Positions 1 to 7,996 of a DNA stretch of 64,000 nt are shown piece after piece. Position 1 is the first letter of the stretch. Every line of letters starts with the position of its first letter. The stretch is from CAYSUS01 sp964434165 (GTDB taxonomy: Bacteria > Planctomycetota > Planctomycetia > Pirellulales > Thermoguttaceae), in NCBI GenBank assembly GCA_964434165.1, contig CAYSUS010000028.1:11355-75354 (forward strand), read 5' to 3'. The translations under genes and the position numbers were made by a program. A model generated the notes under the pieces. That model had not been told where the DNA came from. It saw only the letters and a list, made by a program, of their open reading frames with translations, and ran no database searches.

Positions 1-463
1 AGAACACCGCCCGGGGCACGTTCTCCGAATTGGGGTACTTGCTCAGCAGAGAAGCCAGCGTCCGGGCGGCCGCGTCGTAGAGCTCGGGCTTTCCTTCCCG
101 GGCGAGCGTGAACTGAGCCACTCCGAGGTAAAGCGTGGTTTGCTCGAGGATGCTCGACTTCGGGTAGGCCTGGAGGACCTTCTCAAACGTGGCGGCGGCC
201 TGGTCCGCCCTCCCGGCCTTCAACTGGCATACGCCGAGGTAGTGGGTAGCGCGGTCGGCCCGCGGGTCGTCGTCGTGGCGTTCCAGGAAGCGGGCCCACT
301 CCTCGGCGGCGCGCTCGAATTCCTTGTCGTTCTGGAGCCGAGTTGCACCGGCGTACAGCAGCGTGGCCGCATCCGACTGCTGCCCGGCCACGGCGGGCCC
401 CGCGGCGGAAAGGACGAGCGCAACGGAGAGCGAGGGCCCATAGGCCCAAACCGCCAGACGCAT
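1..463 (-). CDS. Exported TPR-repeat protein (3' end beyond window)
   Basis: Reading leftwards from an ATG at 463 gives an open frame that runs off the start of the window, so only about the first 154 residues are seen. It opens with a signal peptide (MRLAVWAY, a hydrophobic stretch, then AxA-type cleavage near residues 25-28, 'GPAVAGQQ'). It continues into helical TPR-like repeats: 'AAEEWARFLERHDDDPRADRA', 'HYLGVCQLKAGRADQAAATF' and 'VLQAYPKSSILEQTTLYLG'. Such periplasmic or membrane-associated TPR proteins usually scaffold other proteins and have no enzymatic activity. Function cannot be stated. It is divergent from the next gene. Confidence 0.75.
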   Translation of the reverse strand, partial: MRLAVWAYGPSLSVALVLSAAGPAVAGQQSDAATLLYAGATRLQNDKEFERAAEEWARFLERHDDDPRADRATHYLGVCQLKAGRADQAAATFEKVLQAYPKSSILEQTTLYLGVAQFTLAREGKPELYDAAARTLASLLSKYPNSENVPRAVF

Positions 464-832
464 GATCTCACCTCTTCGATCGATGTTCCGCGCCGCGGTC
501 GGTTCCGCCCTCCAGCGGCACGGGGGCTCAAGCCAGGTCTCCGCGGAACCCTGCCCGCATCGGTCCCATTATCCAGACTCCGCCGGGGGAATTCCAGTGT
601 TGGAGAAAAGGCGGCGGGAGGAGGGCAGTGGCACGATCGAGTGCAGCGGAATCCCGGACGCCGGTGCCGCCGCGCCCGCGGCCCGCGGCAGCCGAGACGC
701 CGGGGGCGAACTTGCATGGCGCGCGGGATTGGCGATACTCAAGCCTTCGGCAGCCGGCCGGCTGGCGGGGGCGGTCGATCCTCCCCCGGTCCGCGAGCGG
801 GCCGATCCCACCCTCGATTCCGGAGAGATTCG
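464..832. other. Divergent intergenic region, no gene seen
   Basis: This is 369 bases between two divergently read exported proteins. Open frames exist on both strands because of the high GC, but none has a recognisable protein or a ribosome binding site. It should hold two promoters; I see no convincing -35/-10 pair. Confidence 0.4.
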
Positions 833-1276
833 ATGCAGCTTCCCGCAAAGGTTGGTATTCTCGGGGCCGTCGGTTGGACGGTGGCCCTCCTGCTGGCCGT
901 CCCCGCAATCAGCTCGGCTGCGAACCCGGAGGAACGCATGCTATCCCACGACGTCTTCTTCTCCCTGAAGGACAACTCGCCCGAAGCCAAGGCCCGCCTC
1001 GTGGCGGCCTGCAAGAAGTACCTGGCGGACCACCCGGGCACGGTCTGGTTCGCCGCCGGAGTGCTCGCCGACGACTTCCGGCGCGAGGTGAACGACCGCG
1101 CGTTCGACGTCGCCCTGCACCTGGTGTTCGAGAGCAAGCAGGCTCACGACGCGTACCAGGACGACGAACGTCATCACAAGTTCATCGAGGAGAACAAGGA
1201 CAACTGGAAGAACGTCCGCGTGTTCGACTCGTTCCTCGACGCCACTTCCCACGCCGAGACCCCGGCGGAGAAGTGA
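833..1276 (+). CDS. Exported Dabb (stress-responsive A/B barrel) domain protein
   Basis: The protein has 147 residues. The start at 833 is chosen because GGAGAG lies just upstream and because it supplies a clear signal peptide (hydrophobic residues 8-25, then 'SSAANPEE'). The mature part fits the small dimeric alpha/beta barrel Dabb family: 'HDVFFSLKDNSPEAKARLV' for the first strand and helix, 'FDVALHLVFESKQAHDAYQ' for the central strand and helix, then a HHKFI-type C-terminal segment. Planctomycetes carry many exported Dabb proteins; the substrate is generally unknown. An internal Met (940) would give a cytoplasmic form without the signal, which I think less likely. Confidence 0.8.
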   Translation: MQLPAKVGILGAVGWTVALLLAVPAISSAANPEERMLSHDVFFSLKDNSPEAKARLVAACKKYLADHPGTVWFAAGVLADDFRREVNDRAFDVALHLVFESKQAHDAYQDDERHHKFIEENKDNWKNVRVFDSFLDATSHAETPAEK

Positions 1277-1328
1277 CGTCGGCATCGGCGGAGAGGGTGA
1301 CGGGACCCGGCGACGGCCAGGGAACGGT

Positions 1329-2216
1329 TCAACGCTTCTTCAGCGTGATCCCCAGTCCGCCGCCCTGCATGTAGAACAAGGTCTCGAGGTTCGGGTCCTC
1401 GGTGATGGCCTTGAGGAACCGGGGGTCGGCCATGCGCCGGTTCATGTTGTGGGCCGTCACCAGCCCTCCCGGGCGGAGCTTCGGCAGGAGCTTCTCGAGG
1501 TAGTCGATGTATCCCTGCTTGTCGGCGTCCAGGAAGATCATATCGATCGGCCCTTCCAGCTCCTTGACCTTCTCGTGGGCGTCGCCCAAGACCACGGTCA
1601 CCAGGTCGTCCACGCCAGCCAACTTGAGGTTCTTCTGTGCCAGCGCGGCCCGCTCGGGGTCGATCTCCAAGGTGATTAGCTTGCCGCCGGTCTTGCGAAG
1701 GCCCTGGCACATCCAGATCGCGGAGATGCCGTTGGAGGTGCCGATCTCCACGACCTTCCTGGCACCGATGGCCTCGGCCAGGAGACGAAGCATGCGCCCG
1801 TCCGTGTCAGGCACGTTCTGCATCCGACCCTGCTTCTCTGCGATCTGAGCGATCGCCTGGAGGGCCTTCTTCTCAGCGTCGCCTTTGGCCACTTGGGGCT
1901 TCTCAAGCGATTCGCCGCCGCGGCCCGGCCGGGGGCCCCTTGGAGGTCCCCCGCCAGGGCGGAAGCGGGGCCGCATTTCCTCGCGGCTCAACGTGCCGTC
2001 GCGGTTGCGATCGAGCTTCTTCAGGGCCTCCGCCGCCGCGGCCATCTCCTCTGCCGACAGGTCGCCGTCGCCGTCCTCGTCGATCGCCGTCGCGAGCGGG
2101 TTGGGCGGCGGCCCCAAGGGCGGGCCGAAATCTGGCTTGCTCTGCTGGGCCGTCGCCACGGCTCCAACGAGAAAGAGGGCGGCGAAGGCGGTCAATGCGG
2201 GGATCCAGCGTCTCAT
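1329..2216 (-). CDS. Exported EF-hand / class I O-methyltransferase fusion
   Basis: The protein has 295 residues. Residues 1-23 are a signal peptide ending ATAQQ. Two EF-hand loops follow: D46-E57 (DEDGDGDLSAEE) and D69-E80 (DRNRDGTLSREE). A proline/glycine-rich linker (about 85-100) joins a Rossmann methyltransferase of the caffeoyl-CoA/catechol O-methyltransferase type: motif I 'VVEIGTSNGISAIWM', the acidic 'ITLEIDPERAALAQKNLKLA', and 'IDMIFLDADKQGYIDYLEKL', which in the family binds metal and substrate. The family uses S-adenosylmethionine and a divalent cation. The signal peptide places the enzyme outside the cytoplasm, where SAM is not normally expected. The substrate is unknown. Confidence 0.85.
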   Translation of the reverse strand: MRRWIPALTAFAALFLVGAVATAQQSKPDFGPPLGPPPNPLATAIDEDGDGDLSAEEMAAAAEALKKLDRNRDGTLSREEMRPRFRPGGGPPRGPRPGRGGESLEKPQVAKGDAEKKALQAIAQIAEKQGRMQNVPDTDGRMLRLLAEAIGARKVVEIGTSNGISAIWMCQGLRKTGGKLITLEIDPERAALAQKNLKLAGVDDLVTVVLGDAHEKVKELEGPIDMIFLDADKQGYIDYLEKLLPKLRPGGLVTAHNMNRRMADPRFLKAITEDPNLETLFYMQGGGLGITLKKR

Positions 2217-2523
2217 GGGGTCGCTCCTGTGGATTGGGTACAGAAACTCGGAATCATGTCAGGCAACGAGCATGCATGTCGCGCAAACCGACATGGATCT
2301 CTCCAGCTCGGTCCGGGGCTCTTCACCTGTATATGCAGCCGAGCGGCGAATGCCGACCGGTGATGGCCCGCGGCGGGGGAATTTCATGCACGCAGGGTGC
2401 CGGTCGGGCTTCGCGCGGGCGAAACGCTCGTCCTTGGCGGGGTTGCGGCGCCTTGGCACGCGGCATGCACAAGTCGATAATGCACTGCTTAAGGTTGGAT
2501 TCACCCGATACAGGGAGCTCCCA
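2217..2523. other. Intergenic region, no gene seen
   Basis: This is 307 bases between a minus-strand and a plus-strand gene, so it should hold two divergent promoters. No convincing hexamer pair or repeat was found. Confidence 0.35.
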
Positions 2524-2763
2524 ATGCTCACCGCAGAGAAGGTCCTCGACCGCTATTTCCTCGACCTGCGATGCATGGTTCTCGAGATCGGGGCCGCGCT
2601 GGACCGTTATGACGCCGCAGCCGAGCGCGGCAACGGGGCTCCGCGCGAGGCCGATGACCGGCTGGAAAAGCTCTTCCAGGCCCTCGATCTCGTGGCCGAC
2701 CGCCGCGCCCCGCCGGATCGTGCACAGCGGCTACTGGAGCTGTTCTCCGATCCCCCGGAATAG
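2524..2763 (+). CDS. Small hypothetical protein
   Basis: The protein has 79 residues, starting at 2524 behind AGGGA (about 5 bases upstream). It is predicted soluble and largely helical: 'LTAEKVLDRYFLDLRCMVLE', 'READDRLEKLFQALDLVAD', 'RAQRLLELFSDPPE'. There is no signal peptide or membrane segment. It lies 46 bases upstream of the TatD-like hydrolase in the same direction and is probably cotranscribed with it. I do not recognise the family. Confidence 0.6.
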   Translation: MLTAEKVLDRYFLDLRCMVLEIGAALDRYDAAAERGNGAPREADDRLEKLFQALDLVADRRAPPDRAQRLLELFSDPPE

Positions 2764-2809
2764 GGACGGCAATCCTCCGCCTTCTCGCGTCTTCTACGGA
2801 GTCGTCGCC

Positions 2810-3661
2810 ATGCAGATCATTCAACCCCACTACCACGCCATCGCCCGCACGGCCCAGGACTACGAGCGCATGGCCTATTCGGGCGTGGTCGCCGTGGCGG
2901 AGCCCGCCTTCTGGGCGGGCTTCGACCGCCTCTACCCGGAGACGTTTCTGGATTACTTCCGCCAGATCAGCGAGTTCGAGCCGACCCGCGCTGCCCAGTA
3001 TGGCATCCGGCACTTCTGCTGGGTCGCGGTCAATCCCAAGGAGGCGGAGAACCCCACTCTCAGCCGCGCCGTGCTGGAAAAGATGCCCGAGTTCTTCGAG
3101 AAACCCACCGTGCTGGGAGTGGGCGAGACCGGCCTCCACAAGTCGAGCCGCAACGAGTGCGAGATCATGGAGGCCCAGGTCGATCTGGCGATCCGCCACG
3201 ATCAACTCCTGCTGGTTCACACGCCCCACCTGGAGGACAAGCTCCGCGGGACGAAGCGGATTCTGGAGATCCTCCGCGGCATGCCGGTCAACCCCGATCG
3301 CGTGTGGATCGACCACGTCGAGGAGCACACGCTGAGGATGTGCAAGGACCCCGGGTACTGGGTCGGGTTCACGCTCTACCCGATCACGAAGTGCTCGCCC
3401 AGGCGGGCGGTGGACATGCTGGAGAAGTACGGCACGGAGCGGACTTTGGTCAATTCCTCGGCCGACTGGGGGCCCAGCGATCCGTTCCTGCTTCAGGAGT
3501 GCGTTTCGGAGATGCGTGCACGGGGGCACCGCCTTCAGGAGGCCATCGAAGTGTTCCACAACAACCCCGCGCGGTTCCTGGGCCAGAACCCCAAGTTCGA
3601 CATCCGGCCCGTTCGCGTGGAGCAGGTCGAGGGCCCGCCGTCTCCCGTGCCTTCTCGCTGA
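2810..3661 (+). CDS. TatD-family metal-dependent hydrolase
   Basis: The protein has 283 residues and a TIM-barrel hydrolase pattern: metal-binding His pair near the N-terminus ('IQPHYHAIARTAQDYERMAY'), a glutamate strand 'TVLGVGETGLHKSS', a His strand 'HDQLLLVHTPHLEDK', 'VWIDHVEEHTLRMC', and a terminal Asp strand 'TLVNSSADWGPSDP'. These match the metal-ligand order of TatD/EboB-like amidohydrolases. Whether it acts on DNA, as TatD does, or on a small molecule cannot be told. EboB-like members sit in eboABCDEF clusters, but no other ebo gene is seen here. The ATG at 2810 is the first plausible start after the previous gene's stop. Confidence 0.75.
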   Translation: MQIIQPHYHAIARTAQDYERMAYSGVVAVAEPAFWAGFDRLYPETFLDYFRQISEFEPTRAAQYGIRHFCWVAVNPKEAENPTLSRAVLEKMPEFFEKPTVLGVGETGLHKSSRNECEIMEAQVDLAIRHDQLLLVHTPHLEDKLRGTKRILEILRGMPVNPDRVWIDHVEEHTLRMCKDPGYWVGFTLYPITKCSPRRAVDMLEKYGTERTLVNSSADWGPSDPFLLQECVSEMRARGHRLQEAIEVFHNNPARFLGQNPKFDIRPVRVEQVEGPPSPVPSR

Positions 3662-3758
3662 AAGCGCCTCGGCCCGGCCACCGCCCAGGCAAGATGGGAG
3701 GGTCCTGCAAAATCTGCCGTTTCCCGTGAAGTCTGCGCATAGTGCAGCCGATTCCTGA

Positions 3759-3771
3759 TACTACGGTAGTA
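3759..3771. promoter_or_regulatory. Short perfect dyad upstream of the HEAT-repeat gene
   Basis: TACTAC-G-GTAGTA is a 6-bp perfect inverted repeat 16 bases before the start codon at 3788. It could be a small operator or an RNA hairpin overlapping the ribosome-binding region. No regulator is known. Confidence 0.3.
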
Positions 3772-3787
3772 CAGATTCGGGGGAGAC

Positions 3788-5404
3788 ATGCGCGCAGCCA
3801 GTCACGGACTGAAGACCACCCTGGAACTGCTCTCGGAGACGGAGAACGAGGCCTCCGTCCGGGTCCTCGTGGCGGCATTGGACAGCCCTCACGGGCGGGT
3901 CCGCGATGGGGCGCTGGGGGCGCTTTTGGCGCGTCGGAGCCTGGCGGGCCACCGCGAACTGGTCCGCCGGCTGCACACGTTCGACCAGCGGTGGATGGAC
4001 CGCATGCGCGAGCACGCGGTCCGCATGCGCCAGGCCCTGCGGGACGCCGTGCTGGAGACCGATCCCCAGGTCTGCGAGAACGGGTGCCGTGCCGCCGTCT
4101 GGTTGGGGGAGTACGATCTGGTGCCGACGCTGGCCAACGCCCTGGCCGACGCGGCCAACCCCAACGCCAACCTCGTGGCCGCGACGCTGCTCGACCTGGT
4201 GGCCCAGCTCCGCCACGAACTGGATGAACCGGAAGTGGACGGGCGGCGGCGCGATCCGCGGCTCGTGCGACCCCACGTGCTGACCGCCCTGGAGTCGGCG
4301 GTCGAGCGGTTTCCGCGCCATCCTCGTCGCGAAGTCATCGAGGCGTATTTGCTCCTGGCGTCCTGGGACAGCGCCCTGCTGAAGCAGATCCTGCAGAACC
4401 CGCACCACACGGCGTTCCCCCCGGTCATCGACCTGCTTTCCAAGAGCACGGCCGTGGCCATCGTGCGCCTGCTGCTGAGCTACCTGGACGACCCGCACGC
4501 GCCCTCCTCGGTGATCAACGTGCTGGCTTCGCGGTCGGACGTCAAATTCCTGCGCCACTTCCTCCGCAAGGTGGCCCGCGATAACTCGGCGGCGATCGAG
4601 CAGAACCTCAAGCGGATCCGGACGTTGAGCTGGCTGCAAGCGGGCGCGACCGTCTTCGACCGGCTCGACGACCAGGCCCAGCGCGGCGTGGTTCGCCTGG
4701 TGATGGCTTCGAGCATGCCACGGCTCCAGGCGTTCAACACGATCGAGTACGTCCTGCTTCACGGCAAGCGCGAGGGGCGGCGGGCCGCGGCCGAGGCCCT
4801 CCAGGAGTTCAACGGCGCGGCCGCGAACGCCCTGGCATTGAAGGCCCTGGAGGACGAGGACCCCCAGGTGCAGGCCGGGATCGTCGCGCAGCTGCGCAGC
4901 CGGGGGATTCCGGGCATCCTTCCCCGCATCGTCGAGATGCTCGAAAGCCGCCATGCCGCCGTGCGGAACGCGGCCCGCAAGAGCCTGGCCGAGTTCAGCT
5001 TCAAGCGCTTTCTCGGCGCCTTCGACATGCTCGACGAGGAGGTGCGACGGAGCACGGGGCTTCTGGTTCGGAAGATCGACCCGGACACGATTCCCCGCTT
5101 GCGCCTGGAGCTGAGCTCGAAGTCGCGGACCCGCGTGCTGCGGGGCATCTCCGTGGCCAGGACGATCGACGCGGTGGCGCAGGTCGAGCCTCAACTGGTC
5201 GATCTGGTCGGCAGCGAGGACCACATCGTCCGCGCCGAGGCCGCCGCCGCGCTGGCCCAGGCCAATTCGGAATCGAGCCGGAAGGCGCTCCGGCGGGCCG
5301 AGAGCGACCGCAGCGCGGCCGTGCAACAGGCCGCGGCCCGCAGCCTCAAGCAACGCGATCAGTTCGCCTACTATCGCGAGGCCCTGGCCGACCCGCGAGA
5401 CTGA
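3788..5404 (+). CDS. HEAT-repeat protein
   Basis: The protein has 538 residues behind a GGGGGAGA ribosome binding site. It consists almost wholly of paired amphipathic helices of the HEAT/PBS-lyase type, for example 'EASVRVLVAALDSPHGRVRD', 'DPQVQAGIVAQLRSRGIPGI', 'LESRHAAVRNAARKSLAEFS' and 'DHIVRAEAAAALAQANSESS'. No signal peptide or membrane helix is seen, so it should be cytoplasmic. HEAT arrays are protein-binding scaffolds. The next gene starts 16 bases downstream and encodes a one-helix membrane protein, which suggests an operon in which this protein is held at the membrane. Specific function unknown. Confidence 0.8.
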   Translation: MRAASHGLKTTLELLSETENEASVRVLVAALDSPHGRVRDGALGALLARRSLAGHRELVRRLHTFDQRWMDRMREHAVRMRQALRDAVLETDPQVCENGCRAAVWLGEYDLVPTLANALADAANPNANLVAATLLDLVAQLRHELDEPEVDGRRRDPRLVRPHVLTALESAVERFPRHPRREVIEAYLLLASWDSALLKQILQNPHHTAFPPVIDLLSKSTAVAIVRLLLSYLDDPHAPSSVINVLASRSDVKFLRHFLRKVARDNSAAIEQNLKRIRTLSWLQAGATVFDRLDDQAQRGVVRLVMASSMPRLQAFNTIEYVLLHGKREGRRAAAEALQEFNGAAANALALKALEDEDPQVQAGIVAQLRSRGIPGILPRIVEMLESRHAAVRNAARKSLAEFSFKRFLGAFDMLDEEVRRSTGLLVRKIDPDTIPRLRLELSSKSRTRVLRGISVARTIDAVAQVEPQLVDLVGSEDHIVRAEAAAALAQANSESSRKALRRAESDRSAAVQQAAARSLKQRDQFAYYREALADPRD

Positions 5405-5420
5405 CGCGAGGGCATCCACG

Positions 5421-6041
5421 ATGAGCAGCTTGCCGCTGGCGGGCATCCTGGTGGCGGAATCGTCCGACCGCTTCGCGGAGATGTTCTCGCGTTTCCGGGA
5501 GCGGCCCGGCGAGATCGACACCCAGTACCTGGTGACCGGACTGGTCGTGATCGCGACGCTGATCGCGGTCCTCTGGGTGGTGTCGCGCCTGGTGCTGGGA
5601 AGGGAGCGCCGCGGCCCCTACGAAAGCCCCGGCGGCCTGTTCCACGCCCTGTGCCAGGCCCACGCATTGCCGTGGTCCGATCGCTGGCTGCTGTGGCAGA
5701 TCGCCCGGCAGCGTGGATTGGCCGACCCGGCCTGTCTCTTCCTGGAGCCCAAGCACCTGGAGGTGGACGGACTGAGCCGGGGTCTGGCGGCCAAGCATGA
5801 GCGTCTTGCGGCGCTGCGCGAGCAGCTCTTCGAGGGGTTGGAGGAGGGGCTGCCGCTCTTCGCCGCCGGACCGCCGGCGTCGCGGGCGATGGACAGCGCT
5901 CCCCAACCGGGCCCGGCGTTTCCCCGCGTGGCGTCACCGGGTCTGGACCTGCCGCCATGGTCGAAGTCGGCGCGGACGGGCGATCTGGAGCTGGCGCCGC
6001 GGGGGTCGCCGCCCGAGATCTCGGGGCTGGACCTTCTCTAA
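5421..6041 (+). CDS. Hypothetical single-pass membrane protein
   Basis: The protein has 206 residues. One clear transmembrane helix lies at about 37-57 ('YLVTGLVVIATLIAVLWVVS'), followed by basic RLVLGRERR, which suggests an N-out/C-in topology. The cytoplasmic part has a helical domain (about 65-150: 'LFHALCQAHALPWSDRWLLW', 'LADPACLFLEPKHLEV'). The tail is a Pro/Ala/Gly-rich linker. It sits 16 bases after the HEAT-repeat gene and is probably cotranscribed and functionally linked. I recognise no family. Confidence 0.7.
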   Translation: MSSLPLAGILVAESSDRFAEMFSRFRERPGEIDTQYLVTGLVVIATLIAVLWVVSRLVLGRERRGPYESPGGLFHALCQAHALPWSDRWLLWQIARQRGLADPACLFLEPKHLEVDGLSRGLAAKHERLAALREQLFEGLEEGLPLFAAGPPASRAMDSAPQPGPAFPRVASPGLDLPPWSKSARTGDLELAPRGSPPEISGLDLL

Positions 6042-6063
6042 GCAGCCGTGCACGAACCCGGAA

Positions 6064-6091
6064 GGGGAAAGGGGTCAGCTCCCCTTTCCCC
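6064..6091. terminator. Hairpin between convergent genes (candidate bidirectional terminator)
   Basis: GGGGAAAGGGG, six-base loop TCAGCT, CCCCTTTCCCC: a perfect 11-bp stem 22 bases after the stop at 6041, facing the 3' end of the minus-strand gene that ends at 6244. No U-tract follows, so it may stall polymerase or act with Rho. Confidence 0.55.
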
Positions 6092-6243
6092 GAAAGCACC
6101 CTCCGGGCCGCTTGGGCGCAACGACCCTGCCCCCTTGCCGGAATCACGCAAGGCGATTCGGGTCGAAGCCGCGAGACGGGCTCGCGAGCCTGGTCTGCAC
6201 CCCGCGGCCGCTCGAGCAAGGCCGCTTCGCACCGCCCCCGCGA

Positions 6244-7692
6244 TCAGAACGCGGTGCGCGGGGCGGGCTGGCTCGACGGCGGGCGGCGCTCGCGGAACAG
6301 CCCGCTGACGTTCCCGCTCGACACCGGATTGACGCCCTCGCGGGCCACCGGCTTGAAGTCGTTGGGGTTGCCGCCCGGGCCGTAGGTGACCACGGGAGTC
6401 GTTTCGCGCCAGCCCATCTGATTGAGGAGCTGCTTCAGCGGGACCTCGTTGATGCCCAGGCGCTGGGCGTCGCTGATCATCTTGGAGTACTCGGGCAGCA
6501 GGTTCTTGACCATCGCCCCCTCGGGGGCGTCGCCCCGTACGAGGTACCGCGTGTTGATGGACATCTTGCCGCCGGGCTGGCCGTCGCCGGTCAATACGGC
6601 GCCGCTCTTGTCGTCGAGGTAGCAATCGACGATCCCGCCGTTCAAGCGGATGAGGCTGATCACGGTTTGGAGGTCGCTCTTGCCGTCGTCGTCGATGTCC
6701 ATGATGCCGGTCAGGGCGAAGCGGCGGCGCTCGCCGGGACTCCACACCGGCGTGTGGATCTTGTCGCCAGGCATGATCGGATCGTTGACGCGGTCCTCGA
6801 CGATCCGCGCCTCCGCGACGTGGTCACCCCAGATCTGCGTGACCTCGACGCTCCCCTTCTTGCCCGACTTCGTCACGTCGTTCGTGTCCGCGGCATACAC
6901 GGCGAAGGTGGTCTGGCGGCCCAGGCCGTCCAACCGGCCCAGGTCGATCCACACGGTGCCGTTGCGCTGATTCACCCAGGTGACCTCGCCGTCGGCCACT
7001 TCGAAGGTCTCCTTGACCACCTGCTCCAGCTTCTTCGACTTCTCCTGGTTGAGCTGCGCGAGCTTCTGGACCTGGATGTTGGTCTCCTCCAACGTGCCCT
7101 GAAGCTGGGCCAGCGCGGCCTCGCTGTCCTTGCGGGCCTTCTCGAGCTTGGCGGCCAGGTCGTCCTTGGCGGCGTTGAGCCGAGCGCGGTCGGCGTTGAA
7201 CTTGCTCCGCTCGTCGGCCAGGTCGGCGGCGGCCTGATCGGCGGCGGCCTTGGCCGTGGCGATCTGCGGCTGGACCTCCTCGTCGCGTCGCTCGTTGCGG
7301 GCCTTCAGGTCGGCGTTCTCCACCTTCTGGGCCTCCAGCAGCTCGTTGAGCTCAACGATCCGGCTGTGAAGGAACTTCAGCACCTCGCGGTACGTGCGGT
7401 TCTCCTCGGGGAAGTTGCTGGCGTAGGTCACCATCTCGCGGCGGAACTCCTCCTCGATCGTCGCCATCTTGTCGCTCTCGGCGAAGCCGGCGAACTTGAC
7501 CAACTGGGCCTTCTCGCTCTTCTCGTTGCCCAGGTCGCGCGCCGCGTTGGCCGCCTGCTCGGCGTTGGCCTTGGCCTCGGCCTTGGCCTCGTCGTAGTTG
7601 CGGAAGAAGATGAACGTCGTCACGCCCAGCACGATCGTGAGCATGACAAAGATGATCAACGCGATCTGGAGACCCTGGTTCTCGCGCGCCAT
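6244..7692 (-). CDS. Membrane-anchored coiled-coil protein, paralog A
   Basis: The protein has 482 residues, start supported by AAGGAGC nine bases upstream. A short N-terminus (MARENQGLQ) precedes one transmembrane helix (about 10-31). A long Ala/Glu/Lys/Gln-rich coiled coil follows (about 32-230: 'AKAEAKANAEQAANAARDLG', 'DDLAAKLEKARKDSEAALA'). The globular C-terminal part has a beta-rich piece ('GEVTWVNQRNGTVWIDLG'), a Ca-loop-like 'MDIDDDGKSD' and a segment ending 'NTRYLVRGDAP'. The next gene upstream is a full-length paralog. It resembles planctomycete proteins of unknown role; the layout recalls envelope spacer or scaffold proteins, but that is inference. Two promoter-like sites lie in the 300-base leader. 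Confidence 0.8.
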   Translation of the reverse strand: MARENQGLQIALIIFVMLTIVLGVTTFIFFRNYDEAKAEAKANAEQAANAARDLGNEKSEKAQLVKFAGFAESDKMATIEEEFRREMVTYASNFPEENRTYREVLKFLHSRIVELNELLEAQKVENADLKARNERRDEEVQPQIATAKAAADQAAADLADERSKFNADRARLNAAKDDLAAKLEKARKDSEAALAQLQGTLEETNIQVQKLAQLNQEKSKKLEQVVKETFEVADGEVTWVNQRNGTVWIDLGRLDGLGRQTTFAVYAADTNDVTKSGKKGSVEVTQIWGDHVAEARIVEDRVNDPIMPGDKIHTPVWSPGERRRFALTGIMDIDDDGKSDLQTVISLIRLNGGIVDCYLDDKSGAVLTGDGQPGGKMSINTRYLVRGDAPEGAMVKNLLPEYSKMISDAQRLGINEVPLKQLLNQMGWRETTPVVTYGPGGNPNDFKPVAREGVNPVSSGNVSGLFRERRPPSSQPAPRTAF

Positions 7693-7932
7693 GATCGACT
7701 AGCTCCTTTGCAGCACGGTGTTCCACCGCCGGTGTCCGCGGGGCCGGTGACTGGATGAGTGCCTCTTCCTCGGATGCGGCCGAAGCCGCGTTGCTTCCAA
7801 CGCCAACGCACGCCCCGAAGCGTGCGAGTCGGATTCGCGTCGCCCGACACGATCGCACCGGCCCAGTAGGAGGAAAAGCCCGCCGGCAGCCCGATTAGGG
7901 ATCGCAAGCGACGAAGTCAAGCGCTAAGTGTG

Positions 7933-7961
7933 AGTCTAAACGCCCTCCTGCCGACTGTCAA
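7933..7961 (-). promoter_or_regulatory. Sigma-70-type promoter for coiled-coil paralog A
   Basis: On the minus strand: TTGACA (7961-7956), 17-base spacer, TAGACT (7938-7933). The -35 box is perfect and the -10 box matches at 4 of 6. Transcription would start near 7926, leaving a leader of about 230 bases. A second weaker pair, TTGACT (7920-7915), 17 bases, TAATCG (7897-7892), follows it. Confidence 0.6.
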
Positions 7962-7996
7962 CGAAAATCCCCCCAGCTTAGGGTAGGGGGTCGCGA

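Noticed and set aside
3761..5521. 586-codon minus-strand open frame opposite the HEAT-repeat gene
   Set aside because: The plus-strand HEAT repeats are convincing; the antisense translation is compositionally biased only.
6100..6240. Similarity between 6110-6165 and 9660-9710 (words such as AGGCGATTC)
   Set aside because: Matches are short and broken by gaps; not enough to call a repeat by eye.
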